Counted from the stretch's first letter, positions 1 through 8,667 are shown. The stretch is 28,831 bases of DNA from UBA668 sp038234785 (GCA_038234785.1 JBBQTC010000054.1:1-28831), one strand, 5' to 3'. Translations and numbers: made by a program. The notes: a model not told the origin generated them from the sequence alone.

Positions 1-2
1 TC

Positions 3-944
3 CGCTACCTGGAGGCGCTCGACTTCTTCGACGAGGCGGCCCTCGAGCAGCGGGTCGAGTTCGTCAACCTCGCCGACCTGCTGCTCGAGCAGGAAGGGAA
101 GGACGGCGACCCGCTCGGGCCGCTGATCAGCGAGATCGTCCGCGTCTGCTTCGAGCGCAAGCCGTGCGTGATCGTGATCGACAGCGCAAAGGCGCTGCGC
201 GACTTCGTCGACGGCGCGGCGCTGCGCCGGGTGCTCTACGACCTGGCGGGCAAGGTCGCCCACAGCGACACGGTGGTGCTCTTCCTCGGCGACCATGGCG
301 AGATGCTCGGCGAGCGCGGCCTCTGGTACAAGATGAACTTCTTCGAGGGCGCGGCACGTATCCCTCTCGTGATCCACGCTCCCGGCCGATTCGGGCCACG
401 ACGCGTCGCCACGCCGGTGTCGTTGGTCGACGTGCTGCCGACGGTGGTGGACCTGGTCGGCGGGTCGGCCGACGCCTCGCTGGCCGGGTCGATCGATGCG
501 CTCGCGGGGGCGTCGCTCCTGTCACTCTGCGATGGTGCCGAGGAGGAGCGCACGGTGCTTGGGGAGTACATGGCGGAAGGGGCGTGCGCGCCGATCGTGA
601 TGATCCGTCGCGACCGGTGGAAGTTCGTCCACTGCCCGGTCGACCCCGATCAGCTGTACGACCTCACCACCGACCCGCACGAGCGGGTGAACCTGGCGGC
701 CGAGCCCGACCACGCCGACACGGTGGCAGCCTTGCGCGAGGAGGTCGCTCGTCGATGGGACCTGGACCGTCTTCATGCCGACGTGTTGGCCGATCAGGCC
801 CGACGGCGGCTCATCTCGTCGGCACTGCGCACGGGTCGCTTCACCCCATGGGACTACACGCCGCCACGCAACTCGTCGGGGGAGTACATGCGCAACCACC
901 TCGACCTCAACCAGGTCGAGCGCGGCGCTCGCTGGCCCCGCTGA
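3..944 (+). CDS. Choline-sulfatase C-terminal part joined in frame to a KaiC-like ATPase fragment (5' partial)
   Basis: The frame is open from the window edge to the TGA at 942-944 (313 codons visible). From about codon 97 onward it is a clear alkaline-phosphatase-fold sulfatase of the choline-sulfatase (BetC) type: a metal-site D97-H98-G99 followed by EMLGERGLWYKMNFFEG, then the usual VSLVDVLPTVVDL helix and a BetC-like tail with RRWDLD, QARRRL and YMRNHLDL. The first ~90 codons do not look like sulfatase. They read as the C-terminal part of a KaiC/RecA-type ATPase (VIVIDSAKALRDF, then LRRVLYDLAGKV). The N-terminal sulfatase half with the formylglycine C/S-x-P-x-R motif is therefore absent, and an enzyme made from this frame should not be an active sulfatase. 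Either the sequence edge is misassembled or this is a true fusion. The sulfatase assignment of the C-terminal part is firm; the gene model is not. Confidence 0.75.
   Translation, partial: RYLEALDFFDEAALEQRVEFVNLADLLLEQEGKDGDPLGPLISEIVRVCFERKPCVIVIDSAKALRDFVDGAALRRVLYDLAGKVAHSDTVVLFLGDHGEMLGERGLWYKMNFFEGAARIPLVIHAPGRFGPRRVATPVSLVDVLPTVVDLVGGSADASLAGSIDALAGASLLSLCDGAEEERTVLGEYMAEGACAPIVMIRRDRWKFVHCPVDPDQLYDLTTDPHERVNLAAEPDHADTVAALREEVARRWDLDRLHADVLADQARRRLISSALRTGRFTPWDYTPPRNSSGEYMRNHLDLNQVERGARWPR
267..292 (+). other. Apparent junction between KaiC-like and sulfatase sequence
   Basis: The residues DTVVLFLGD encoded here fit both families: KaiC-like domains carry a hydrophobic strand ending in G-E at this point, and sulfatases carry a similar strand ending in D-H-G. 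Everything upstream matches only the ATPase pattern and everything downstream only the sulfatase pattern. A shared stretch of about 25 bases is what a short-homology recombination or an assembly-graph misjoin would leave. The position is inferred from family patterns, not from read evidence. Confidence 0.55.
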
Positions 945-963
945 ACGCGACCCTCGAGATGGG

Positions 964-1479
964 TCAGACCTCGCGGAGGCGGCCGTCGGCGACGTCGTAG
1001 ACAAAGCCGCGGATGTGGTCCTTGTGCGCGATGAAGGGGCTGTTGTGCAGCCGGTTGATGCTCTGGCGCACGTCGAGATACGGGTCGCTGAAGGCCTCGA
1101 GTGCCCACGAGGGCTTGATCCCCACCTCGGCCTCGACGTCGGATTTGAACTTGTCCTCGCTGATCGCCTGCAGCCCACAGTTGGTGTGGTGGACGAGGAC
1201 GATCTCGCGGGTGCCCATCGATCGCTGCGAGAGCATCAGCGAACGGATGACGTCGTCGGTGACGACGCCTCCGGCGTTACGGATGATGTGGGCCTCGCCG
1301 TGGCCGAGGCCGAGCATCTGGAAGATGTCCATGCGGCTGTCCATGCAGGCCACGATGGCCAACTGTCGGCGCGGTCGGAGCGAGAGCTCCTGGTCCGCGT
1401 AGTGCTCGACGAATCGGGCGTTGTTCTCGACCAGTTGATCGGCGTTGGGGGTGAAAGCAGTCAAGTCGGGGTCGCTCAT
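964..1479 (-). CDS. Beta-class carbonic anhydrase
   Basis: Encodes 171 residues, close to the ~163-residue mycobacterial Rv1284-type enzymes. It interconverts CO2 and bicarbonate, probably in the cytoplasm as no signal peptide is visible. The zinc site of the family is complete: C45 and the D47/R49 dyad in ACMDSRMD, then H98 and C101 in HHTNCG. The HIIRNAGG segment (residues 64-71) is also typical. The ATG at 1479 lies 8 nt behind a TACCGT box on the minus strand. A GGAGGG sits just 1 nt before the ATG, too close for a normal Shine-Dalgarno, which favours leaderless translation. The gene diverges from clpP (27 bp between first start-codon bases) and converges with the sulfatase frame, 19 bp from its stop. 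Substrate assignment is confident; physiological role is not visible. Confidence 0.93.
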   Translation of the reverse strand: MSDPDLTAFTPNADQLVENNARFVEHYADQELSLRPRRQLAIVACMDSRMDIFQMLGLGHGEAHIIRNAGGVVTDDVIRSLMLSQRSMGTREIVLVHHTNCGLQAISEDKFKSDVEAEVGIKPSWALEAFSDPYLDVRQSINRLHNSPFIAHKDHIRGFVYDVADGRLREV

Positions 1480-1487
1480 CCCCTCCG

Positions 1488-1497
1488 ACGGTAGCGT
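1488..1497. promoter_or_regulatory. Overlapping back-to-back -10 boxes for carbonic anhydrase (-) and clpP (+)
   Basis: The ten bases ACGGTAGCGT contain TAGCGT on the + strand (1492-1497) and TACCGT on the - strand (1493-1488), sharing the central TA. Each box is followed by exactly 8 nt and then ATG, at 1506 for clpP and 1479 for the anhydrase, so the arrangement is symmetric about 1492.5. No convincing -35 box was found on either side. This fits one site that can be melted for transcription in either direction. The -10 assignment is by consensus only. Confidence 0.5.
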
Positions 1498-1505
1498 GTC
1501 TTCCC

Positions 1506-2099
<594 letters not shown>

Positions 2100-2123
2100 C
2101 CGTCCGCTCGAGACGGCCTGGCC

Positions 2124-2567
2124 TCAGCCGTCGGTGGTCGAGGGTGCAGTTTCCGGGGCCGCGCTCACGGGTGTGACGCTGCCGATCACGGCCTGACACA
2201 GCGAGTAGGTGTACTCGATGACGCGGTTCGCATAGGGCTCGCTGGCGCGTGCCGTGTCGGCGACCTTCTGCATGGATGCAGGGTCGGCAGGGTCCACGGT
2301 CGAGGCGGTCTCCATGCTCGCCAGCATGATCGTCCATTCCTTCTCGATCGCGAGCGGCGCCGAGCGGGCCACGGTGCGCCACTCCTGCATGGTCGCATCG
2401 ACCTGCGCGCTCGTCGTGAGCGCCGGGGAGTTGAGCGCGTTCAGGTGATCTCCGACTTCGGTGCAGTAGCGACCCTCGCTGCGGGCTTCAGGGTCGCTGC
2501 CGCAGGCCGTGATGCCGAGACCGATCGCGCACAGAGCGGTGAGGGCCGTCGCCGTGATGCGCTTCAT
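2124..2567 (-). CDS. Small predicted lipoprotein, function unknown
   Basis: The ATG at 2567 gives 147 residues beginning MKRITATALTALCAIG, a short positively charged n-region and hydrophobic segment followed by a lipobox ending in I-T-A-C (C22), so export and lipid anchoring are expected. The mature part is mostly helical-looking, with a cysteine near the start (YCTEVGDHL) and one near the end (YSLC) that could form a disulfide, and a Ser/Thr/Pro-rich tail. The frame is open further upstream, but those residues would bury the signal peptide. A GAGAAT box 7 nt before the ATG, or the overlapping GAGAGA as ribosome binding site, supports this start. I do not recognise a named family. Confidence 0.7.
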   Translation of the reverse strand: MKRITATALTALCAIGLGITACGSDPEARSEGRYCTEVGDHLNALNSPALTTSAQVDATMQEWRTVARSAPLAIEKEWTIMLASMETASTVDPADPASMQKVADTARASEPYANRVIEYTYSLCQAVIGSVTPVSAAPETAPSTTDG

Positions 2568-2644
2568 TCGGACGATTCTCTCAGCCATCGACCCCGAATC
2601 GTCGTCACAACGCATGGAAGGTCGAGTCCGAAGGGGTTGTGATC

Positions 2645-2725
2645 GCCGCACCCGTCGATATGGTGCGGCTCAGCCGTCGGGGAACCGGACCCGTTCCCTC
2701 CAACACGCCGGCGCCATGGGGCGCC
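2645..2725 (+). promoter_or_regulatory. Structured leader with three consecutive hairpins before comM
   Basis: Three perfect inverted repeats lie in a row: GCCGCACC (2645-2652) with GGTGCGGC (2662-2669), loop 9; GGGAAC (2680-2685) with GTTCCC (2693-2698), loop 7; and GGCGCC (2710-2715) with GGCGCC (2720-2725), loop ATGG. The comM Shine-Dalgarno GGAGGAGG follows at 2736-2743. The 181-bp gap 2568-2748 between the divergent lipoprotein and comM genes holds nothing else recognised. A regulatory RNA leader or attenuator is possible; I could not match it to a known riboswitch class. Confidence 0.4.
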
Positions 2726-2748
2726 CCGAGTCGTTGGAGGAGGCGCGC

Positions 2749-4275
2749 ATGTTGGCCGCCGTTCGTTCTGCCACCCTGTTCGGTGTCGAGGGGAGACTGG
2801 TCACCGTCGAGGTGCACGTCGCCACGGGGTTGCCGGGTTTCCAGATCGTGGGTCTGCCCGACGAGGCATGTCGCGAGTCGCGCGACCGCGTCCGCGCCGC
2901 GGTGTTGTCCAGCGGTCTCGTCTGGCCGTCGGTGCGGGTCACCGTCAACCTGGCCCCCTCCAGCCATCGCAAGGGCGGGTCCGGTCTCGACCTGGCCATC
3001 GCGATCGGTCTCCTCGCTGCCCACGGCCAGGTGCCGGTCGAGTCGATCGACGGTCTCGGCTTCCTCGCCGAGTTGGGGCTCGATGGCAGCCTGCGGAACG
3101 TCAACGGTGTCGCGCCGATGGTCGCCGCCATGCAACCGGCTCGTCCGGTCGTCGCGCTCGGCGGGCATCGCGAGGCGACGTGCGTCGTCGGCGACCGGAT
3201 GGGTGACGGCGTGCGAGTTGCGGCGAGCCTTCGCGAGGTGGTCGATGCGTTGAACGCCGAGGCCCCCTGGCCATGTCCCCCCGACGACGCCATCGTCGAT
3301 GTCGACCCACCGCCGCCCGACCTCGCCGATGTCCGGGGACAGCCCAGTGCCCGGCGAGCGCTCGAGATCGCGGCCGCCGGTGGGCACCATCTCCTGCTGG
3401 TGGGGCCACCGGGATCGGGCAAGACGATGCTCGCCCAGCGCATTCCCGGCCTGCTGCCACCACTCGAACCCGATGTATCGCTGCAGGCGACGATGATCCA
3501 TTCCGCGGCGGGTGTGCGGCTGCCTGCCGGCGGGCTCGTGCAACGAGCGCCCTTCAGGGCGCCGCACCACAGCAGCTCGATGGTGTCGCTCGTCGGAGGC
3601 GGTAGCACCACGCTCCGGCCCGGAGAGATCAGCCTTGCCCACGGTGGTGTCCTGTTCCTCGACGAACTGGGCGAGTTCGCGCCGGTCGTGCTCGACGGCA
3701 TGCGCCAGCCCTTGGAGGAAGGCGTCATCCGGCTGGCTCGCGCCCGTGCGAGCGCGGCGATGCCGGCTCGCTTTCTGCTGGTCGCCGCCACCAACCCATG
3801 CCCGTGCGGCGGCGGCCCACCTGGGTCGTGCGAGTGCGACGAGGCCGCTCGGCTGCGGTATCTCCGCCGCTTGTCGGGCCCGCTGCTCGATCGGTTCGAC
3901 CTACGCGTCGGGGTGGCGCGCCCCGACGTCGATGATCTGCTCGCAGGTGGCGGGGGAGAGCCGACGGCAGTCGTCGCTGTGCGGGTCGCGGCCGCCCGAC
4001 GCCGGGCGATGGAGCGCATCGGGATGCAGAACGGCCAGATCCCGGCGTCGCGCCTCGACGCCCTCGCGCCGTTGCACCCCGCCGCCAGGCTCCGGCTTCG
4101 CGACCAACTCGAGGCGGACCACCTCACGGGCCGCGGCTATCACCGTGTCCGCCGGGTCGCCCGCACCATCGCCGATCTCGCCGGTGGCGACGAGCTGGTG
4201 CTCGACGAACACGTGGCGCTGGCACTCCAGATGCGTGTCCGGTTGCGCGTCTCGTCGCGGGACCGAGTCGCATGA
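2749..4275 (+). CDS. comM: YifB/ComM-family AAA+ ATPase (magnesium-chelatase-like)
   Basis: Encodes 508 residues, the usual ComM/YifB length. ComM is a hexameric helicase that promotes branch migration during natural transformation in some bacteria; despite the Mg-chelatase name it does not act in chlorophyll synthesis. The N-terminal ChlI-like domain (1-170) begins MLAAVRSATL and contains GLPGFQIVGLPD (28-38). The AAA+ core has Walker A GPPGSGKT (219-226) and a Walker B-like VLFLDELGEF (301-310). Paired cysteines C351, C353, C361 and C363 form a CPCG...CEC motif typical of the family. The start was chosen for the family N-terminus and the GGAGGAGG ribosome binding site 5 nt upstream, although the frame stays open from 2509. 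Its stop overlaps the dprA start as ATGA, and the dprA link supports a DNA-processing role. Confidence 0.93.
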   Translation: MLAAVRSATLFGVEGRLVTVEVHVATGLPGFQIVGLPDEACRESRDRVRAAVLSSGLVWPSVRVTVNLAPSSHRKGGSGLDLAIAIGLLAAHGQVPVESIDGLGFLAELGLDGSLRNVNGVAPMVAAMQPARPVVALGGHREATCVVGDRMGDGVRVAASLREVVDALNAEAPWPCPPDDAIVDVDPPPPDLADVRGQPSARRALEIAAAGGHHLLLVGPPGSGKTMLAQRIPGLLPPLEPDVSLQATMIHSAAGVRLPAGGLVQRAPFRAPHHSSSMVSLVGGGSTTLRPGEISLAHGGVLFLDELGEFAPVVLDGMRQPLEEGVIRLARARASAAMPARFLLVAATNPCPCGGGPPGSCECDEAARLRYLRRLSGPLLDRFDLRVGVARPDVDDLLAGGGGEPTAVVAVRVAAARRRAMERIGMQNGQIPASRLDALAPLHPAARLRLRDQLEADHLTGRGYHRVRRVARTIADLAGGDELVLDEHVALALQMRVRLRVSSRDRVA

Positions 4276-5396
4276 GCGGCGTTCCTGCGGAGGCGTATGC
4301 CGCGGCGCTCGCCGGCTTTCAGGCCATGACCGTCCATCGGCTCGGTGCCTTGCTGCGCCATCACGAACCCGAACATGCGTGGCGTGTGGTGTCGGGCGAT
4401 CTGCCGGCCACCGGGCTCGTGGCGAGGGTCATCGCACAGCCGGCAGTGCGCGAGGCATGGCAGCGCAGCGCTCGAGCCCGTGACCCGGTCGTCGTGTGGG
4501 ACCGGTGCTGTGAGTTGGGAGTCGAGGTCGTCCACCTGGGCCACGATCGATATCCGACGCTCTTGCTCGACGACCCATTGCCTCCGCCAGTGCTGTTCGC
4601 CCAAGGGTCGCTCGATCTGTTCTCGGGTCGGCGTGTCGCGATCGTCGGTACGAGGAACGCCACCGGCGCCGGCCGATCCGCGGCTCGGACGATGGGGGCC
4701 GATCTCTCGGCCAGCGGAGTGCACGTGATCTCGGGTCTGGCGAGAGGGATCGATGGCGAGGCGCACCGCGGCGTCGTCGGTGCGGAGGGGCCCGGCAGGC
4801 CCATCGCCGTCGTCGGTTCCGGCCACGACGTCGTGTACCCGAGAGAGCACCGCGATCTCTGGGCGGCCACCGCCAACTGCGGGCTCCTGCTGTCGGAGGC
4901 GCCGCCGGGCTCACCGCCCGAGCCGTATCGCTTTCCGCTGCGCAATCGCATCGTGGCAGCGCTGGCGGAGGTCGTCGTCGTGGTCGAGTCGCGCGAGTCG
5001 GGAGGCTCACTGATCACTGCGTCCGAGGCGCTCGATCGGTCGATTCCCCTCATGGCCGTGCCGGGCACCACTGCCAATCGGGCTGCGGCGGGCAGCAATG
5101 CGCTGCTCCGCGACGGGGCCGCCCCGGCCCTCGACGCGGCCGATGTGTTGGCCATGCTGCACCTCGATCATCGGCGTTGCACCTCGATCATGATCGATCA
5201 ACGCCCGCGGCCACGACACGAGGACATTGCCGTCTACCTGGTGTTACACGATGAGCCGAGGACGATCGACGGGGTCGCACTCGTCGCCGGACTGAGCCTC
5301 GTCGAGGCCGCGATGCGCCTGGCCCGGCTGGAGGCGTCGGGGTGGATCGCGCAGGCCGACGGGTGGTTCGAGTGCGTGGGTTCCCCACTGCGATGA
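4272..5396 (+). CDS. dprA: DNA-processing protein A (single-strand DNA-binding RecA loader)
   Basis: Encodes 374 residues. DprA binds incoming single-stranded DNA and loads RecA during transformation, acting in the cytoplasm. The Rossmann-like core starts at VAIVGTRNAT (about 122-131) and shows SGLARGID, the strongly conserved FPLRNRI, SGGSLITA, and PGTT followed by GSNALLRDGA. The C-terminal ~65 residues resemble the DprA winged-helix domain (LVLHDEPRTIDGVALVAGLS). The start overlaps the comM stop by four bases (ATGA), so the two are probably translationally coupled. Whether this organism is naturally competent cannot be told from the window, since no uptake machinery is present. Confidence 0.94.
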   Translation: MSGVPAEAYAAALAGFQAMTVHRLGALLRHHEPEHAWRVVSGDLPATGLVARVIAQPAVREAWQRSARARDPVVVWDRCCELGVEVVHLGHDRYPTLLLDDPLPPPVLFAQGSLDLFSGRRVAIVGTRNATGAGRSAARTMGADLSASGVHVISGLARGIDGEAHRGVVGAEGPGRPIAVVGSGHDVVYPREHRDLWAATANCGLLLSEAPPGSPPEPYRFPLRNRIVAALAEVVVVVESRESGGSLITASEALDRSIPLMAVPGTTANRAAAGSNALLRDGAAPALDAADVLAMLHLDHRRCTSIMIDQRPRPRHEDIAVYLVLHDEPRTIDGVALVAGLSLVEAAMRLARLEASGWIAQADGWFECVGSPLR

Positions 5397-5407
5397 CCCT
5401 CAGCGAA

Positions 5408-5413
5408 TACCCT
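5408..5413 (+). promoter_or_regulatory. Leaderless-type -10 box before the tyrosine recombinase gene
   Basis: TACCCT is followed by 8 nt and the ATG at 5422. No Shine-Dalgarno is present between them, and the gene is separated from dprA by 25 bp. No clear -35 element was found. This suggests an extra start of transcription inside the comM-dprA-xerC run. Confidence 0.4.
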
Positions 5414-5421
5414 GTTGGCCG

Positions 5422-6333
5422 ATGGTCGGGCACGCATCCAATTCTTCGCACGCGCAGGCGACTGCTTCGTGGCGACTCGAAGGCTTCGTGGCGTCCCTCA
5501 CGAGCAGCGCACCGAACACCGTGGCGGCCTACACGCGCGACGTCACGGGGTTCGCTCGGTGGGCTGCGGATCAGGGTGTGGGCGACCCGACTCGTGTGGA
5601 TCGTCTGCTGCTTCGCCGGTACGTGGCGTGGCTCACCACCGAGCATCGTGCGAAGCGCAGCATCGCCCGCGCCGTGTCATCACTGCGGCGGTACTTCGGG
5701 TATCTGCGTCGCGAGGGTGTGGTGGACACGGATCCGAGCGTGTCACTCCGCGCCCCGTCGGGTGAGGGTCGACTGCCCCGGGTTCTCGATCAGGGTGACC
5801 TGCACGCACTGCTCGACGGCGCCTCGCCCGACGACGAGCCCGCGTGGCGTCGACGACGCGACGATGCCGTGCTCGAGGTGCTCTACGGCAGCGGTGTACG
5901 TGTCGGCGAACTGTGCGGCCTGCAGGTCGACTCGCTCGATCTCGGCGCCGGTGCGATGTCGGTGTGGGGCAAGGGGTCCAAGCAGCGAAGGGTGCCGCTC
6001 AGCGATCCCGCCGTCGCCGCACTTCGCGCCTGGATCGCCGTTCGCAACGAGGTCGTCGCAGCGGAGTCCGGTAGCGCCCTGTTCGGCAACGAGCGGGGTC
6101 GTCCGCTCACGCCGCGCGACGTGCGCCGCATCCTCGATCGCCGGTCGCCCACGCCCACCCACCCGCACGCGCTGCGCCATACGTTCGCGACCCACCTCCT
6201 CGACGGCGGCGCCGACCTGCGCGCCGTCCAGGAATTGCTGGGTCACGCCGACGTGGCCACCACCCAGCGCTACACCCACATCAGCAACCATCGCCTCCGC
6301 GAGGCCTACGCAGAGGCGCACCCACGAGCATGA
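5422..6333 (+). CDS. xerC: Tyrosine recombinase of the XerC/XerD type
   Basis: Encodes 303 residues, the normal Xer length. Xer recombinases resolve chromosome dimers at dif sites. An N-terminal SAM-like DNA-binding domain spans about 15-105 and the catalytic domain about 118-300. All catalytic residues are visible: R160 in GSGVRVGEL, K184 in WGKGSKQRR, H249/R252 in HALRHTFATHLL, H275 in LLGHADV and the nucleophile Y284 in QRYTHIS. The location between dprA and the sigma-factor gene is the conserved actinobacterial position, so a housekeeping Xer protein is more likely than a phage or integron integrase. XerC versus XerD cannot be separated by eye. The gene ends in an ATGA overlap with the next one. 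Confidence 0.9.
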   Translation: MVGHASNSSHAQATASWRLEGFVASLTSSAPNTVAAYTRDVTGFARWAADQGVGDPTRVDRLLLRRYVAWLTTEHRAKRSIARAVSSLRRYFGYLRREGVVDTDPSVSLRAPSGEGRLPRVLDQGDLHALLDGASPDDEPAWRRRRDDAVLEVLYGSGVRVGELCGLQVDSLDLGAGAMSVWGKGSKQRRVPLSDPAVAALRAWIAVRNEVVAAESGSALFGNERGRPLTPRDVRRILDRRSPTPTHPHALRHTFATHLLDGGADLRAVQELLGHADVATTQRYTHISNHRLREAYAEAHPRA

Positions 6334-7082
6334 GACGCGAAGTCGACATCGAGCAGATGTGGCAACTGTGGTTCGACCGGCGCGACCCGATCGCGCGCGA
6401 TCGCATCATCGTCCACTACTCGCCGCTGGTGAAGTTCGTCGCCGGTCGTGTCGGCGCTGGCCTGCCGAGCAGCGTGGACTCGGGCGACCTGGTGAGCGCC
6501 GGGGTGTTCGGTCTCATCGACGCAGTCGAACGATTCGACCCAGAACGGGGCGTGAAGTTCGAGACCTTCGCCGTGCCGCGCATCCGTGGTGCCGTGTTCG
6601 ACGGTCTGCGATCGCTGGATTGGGTGCCGCGCTCGGTACGCAGCCGGGCACGCGAGGTCGAGGGTGCGTTCACGGAGCTCGAGGGCCGTCTCGGCCGTGC
6701 CCCCACCGACGAGGAACTCTCGGTCCACCTGAAGCTCTCGAAGCCCGAGTTCCAGAAGTGGCTGTCGTCCATCGCCTCCACCACCGTCGGCCCCCTCGAC
6801 CGCGCCCTCGTCGCCGGCTCCGAGGTCCGGCCGATCACCGGCGACGTTCCGGACTCGCCGGCCGCGGTGGTCGAGGAGGGCGAGGTCCGTCGCCTGGTGA
6901 AGGCAGAGGTTCGTCGTCTGCCGGACCGGGAGAAGCTCGTTTTGTCGCTGTACTACGACGATGGCCTCACGCTGGCCGAGATCGGCACGGTCCTCGGTGT
7001 CACCGAGAGCCGCGTCTCGCAGATCCACACCAAGGCGGTGCTGCACCTGCGCGCCCGTCTCACCTCCAGCGGCGTCACCTGA
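6330..7082 (+). CDS. whiG: WhiG/FliA-type RNA polymerase sigma factor
   Basis: Encodes 250 residues with sigma-70 regions 2, 3 and 4 and no region 1, the layout of sigma-28/WhiG proteins. Region 2 (about 25-95) contains HYSPLVKFVAGRV, DLVSAGVFGLIDAVERFDP and FETFAVPRIRGAVFDGLR. Region 3 follows with APTDEELS, and region 4 carries LPDREKLVLSLYYDDGLTLAEIG and a helix-turn-helix ending TESRVSQIHTKA. In Streptomyces WhiG drives early sporulation genes and sits just upstream of rpsB, as here; in motile bacteria the orthologue FliA drives flagellar genes. Which applies here is not visible. It starts within the recombinase stop (ATGA), indicating coupling. Confidence 0.9.
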   Translation: MRREVDIEQMWQLWFDRRDPIARDRIIVHYSPLVKFVAGRVGAGLPSSVDSGDLVSAGVFGLIDAVERFDPERGVKFETFAVPRIRGAVFDGLRSLDWVPRSVRSRAREVEGAFTELEGRLGRAPTDEELSVHLKLSKPEFQKWLSSIASTTVGPLDRALVAGSEVRPITGDVPDSPAAVVEEGEVRRLVKAEVRRLPDREKLVLSLYYDDGLTLAEIGTVLGVTESRVSQIHTKAVLHLRARLTSSGVT

Positions 7083-7107
7083 CGCGACGCCCGCACACGG
7101 CGGGCGC

Positions 7108-7599
7108 ATGATCGGGCAGCTCGGGATCGTCCTCGCATCGCTGGTGTCGACGTGCTATCTGCCGCCCGTGACCGCGCCGGTCGCCGTCGCGTTCCGCGCC
7201 CCGGCCTGCCAGTACTGCCCCGGCCATCGGGGCGTGCAGTTCGACGTGGCGGCAGGCACCCTGGTGGTGGCTTCGGCCCCGGGTGTCGTGCTGTTCGCGG
7301 GCATCGTGGCCGGCGTTCGGTACGTCGTGGTGTCGCAGTCCGACGGCCTCCGGGCGACCTACGGCATGCTCTCCCAAGTGCTGGTCCGCGTCGGCGAGGG
7401 CGTGGGTGCGGGTGATCCGATCGGTCGATCCGGCTCACACCTCTACTTCGGCCTCCGCGACGGTGTGCTCGCGGTCGATCCGACCCCACTTCTCGGTCGC
7501 TGGGTCGGTCGGCCACGACTGGTGCCCCTCGACGGTCGGTCCCCGCGACCTGCCACTGAGCTGCATCTGGCCTGTCCGTCCGCCCGTGTGGCCCGATAA
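7108..7599 (+). CDS. Degenerate M23/LytM-like peptidase homologue, predicted exported
   Basis: Encodes 163 residues. The N-terminus MIGQLGIVLASLVSTCYL is a short signal peptide or anchor. The rest follows the M23 (LytM) beta-sheet pattern: PGHRGVQFDVAAGTLVVASAPGVVLFAG, then ATYGMLSQVLVRVGEGV and HLYFGLRDG, ending VDPTPLLG. The M23 zinc and catalytic residues are mostly replaced: H40 is kept, but the Asp of HxxxD is Q44, the His of the usual TYxHLS motif is M87, and HxH is H111-L-Y113. It should therefore not hydrolyse peptidoglycan and may act as a binding or activator protein like EnvC-type LytM factors. A homologue sits beside rpsB in other actinobacteria. It begins 25 bp after the sigma-factor gene. 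Confidence 0.75.
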   Translation: MIGQLGIVLASLVSTCYLPPVTAPVAVAFRAPACQYCPGHRGVQFDVAAGTLVVASAPGVVLFAGIVAGVRYVVVSQSDGLRATYGMLSQVLVRVGEGVGAGDPIGRSGSHLYFGLRDGVLAVDPTPLLGRWVGRPRLVPLDGRSPRPATELHLACPSARVAR

Positions 7600-7648
7600 C
7601 ATCCCTCGACGGTGCGTCGACCGACGGACCGCTGACAACGTTCTCGTC

Positions 7649-7697
7649 CTCCTGCGGTCGCTTCGGCGCCCGGACGTGTGCGCCACAACCGCAGGAG
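7649..7697 (+). promoter_or_regulatory. rpsB leader hairpin that pairs with the ribosome binding site
   Basis: A perfect 10-bp inverted repeat pairs CTCCTGCGGT (7649-7658) with ACCGCAGGAG (7688-7697), and a nested 5-bp stem pairs GGCGC (7665-7669) with GCGCC (7680-7684). The right arm includes the first part of the rpsB Shine-Dalgarno AGGAGAGGAG (7693-7702). Folding would mask the ribosome binding site, a common layout for ribosomal-protein autoregulation. There is no U-run, so it is not a terminator. A possible -10 TAACAT at 7597-7602 would give a leader of about 100 nt. Both are inferred from sequence alone. Confidence 0.5.
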
Positions 7698-7710
7698 AGG
7701 AGACAACACC

Positions 7711-8661
<951 letters not shown>

Positions 8662-8667
8662 TCGAGC

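Noticed and set aside
2509..2748. Upstream extension of the comM frame by 80 codons
   Set aside because: The family N-terminus MLAAVRSATL starts at 2749 behind a strong GGAGGAGG; the upstream part covers three hairpins and the divergent lipoprotein start.
5422..6333. Phage or integron integrase marking a mobile element
   Set aside because: Length, motif set and location between dprA and the sigma-factor gene are those of a chromosomal Xer recombinase; no flanking att repeats or cargo genes were seen.
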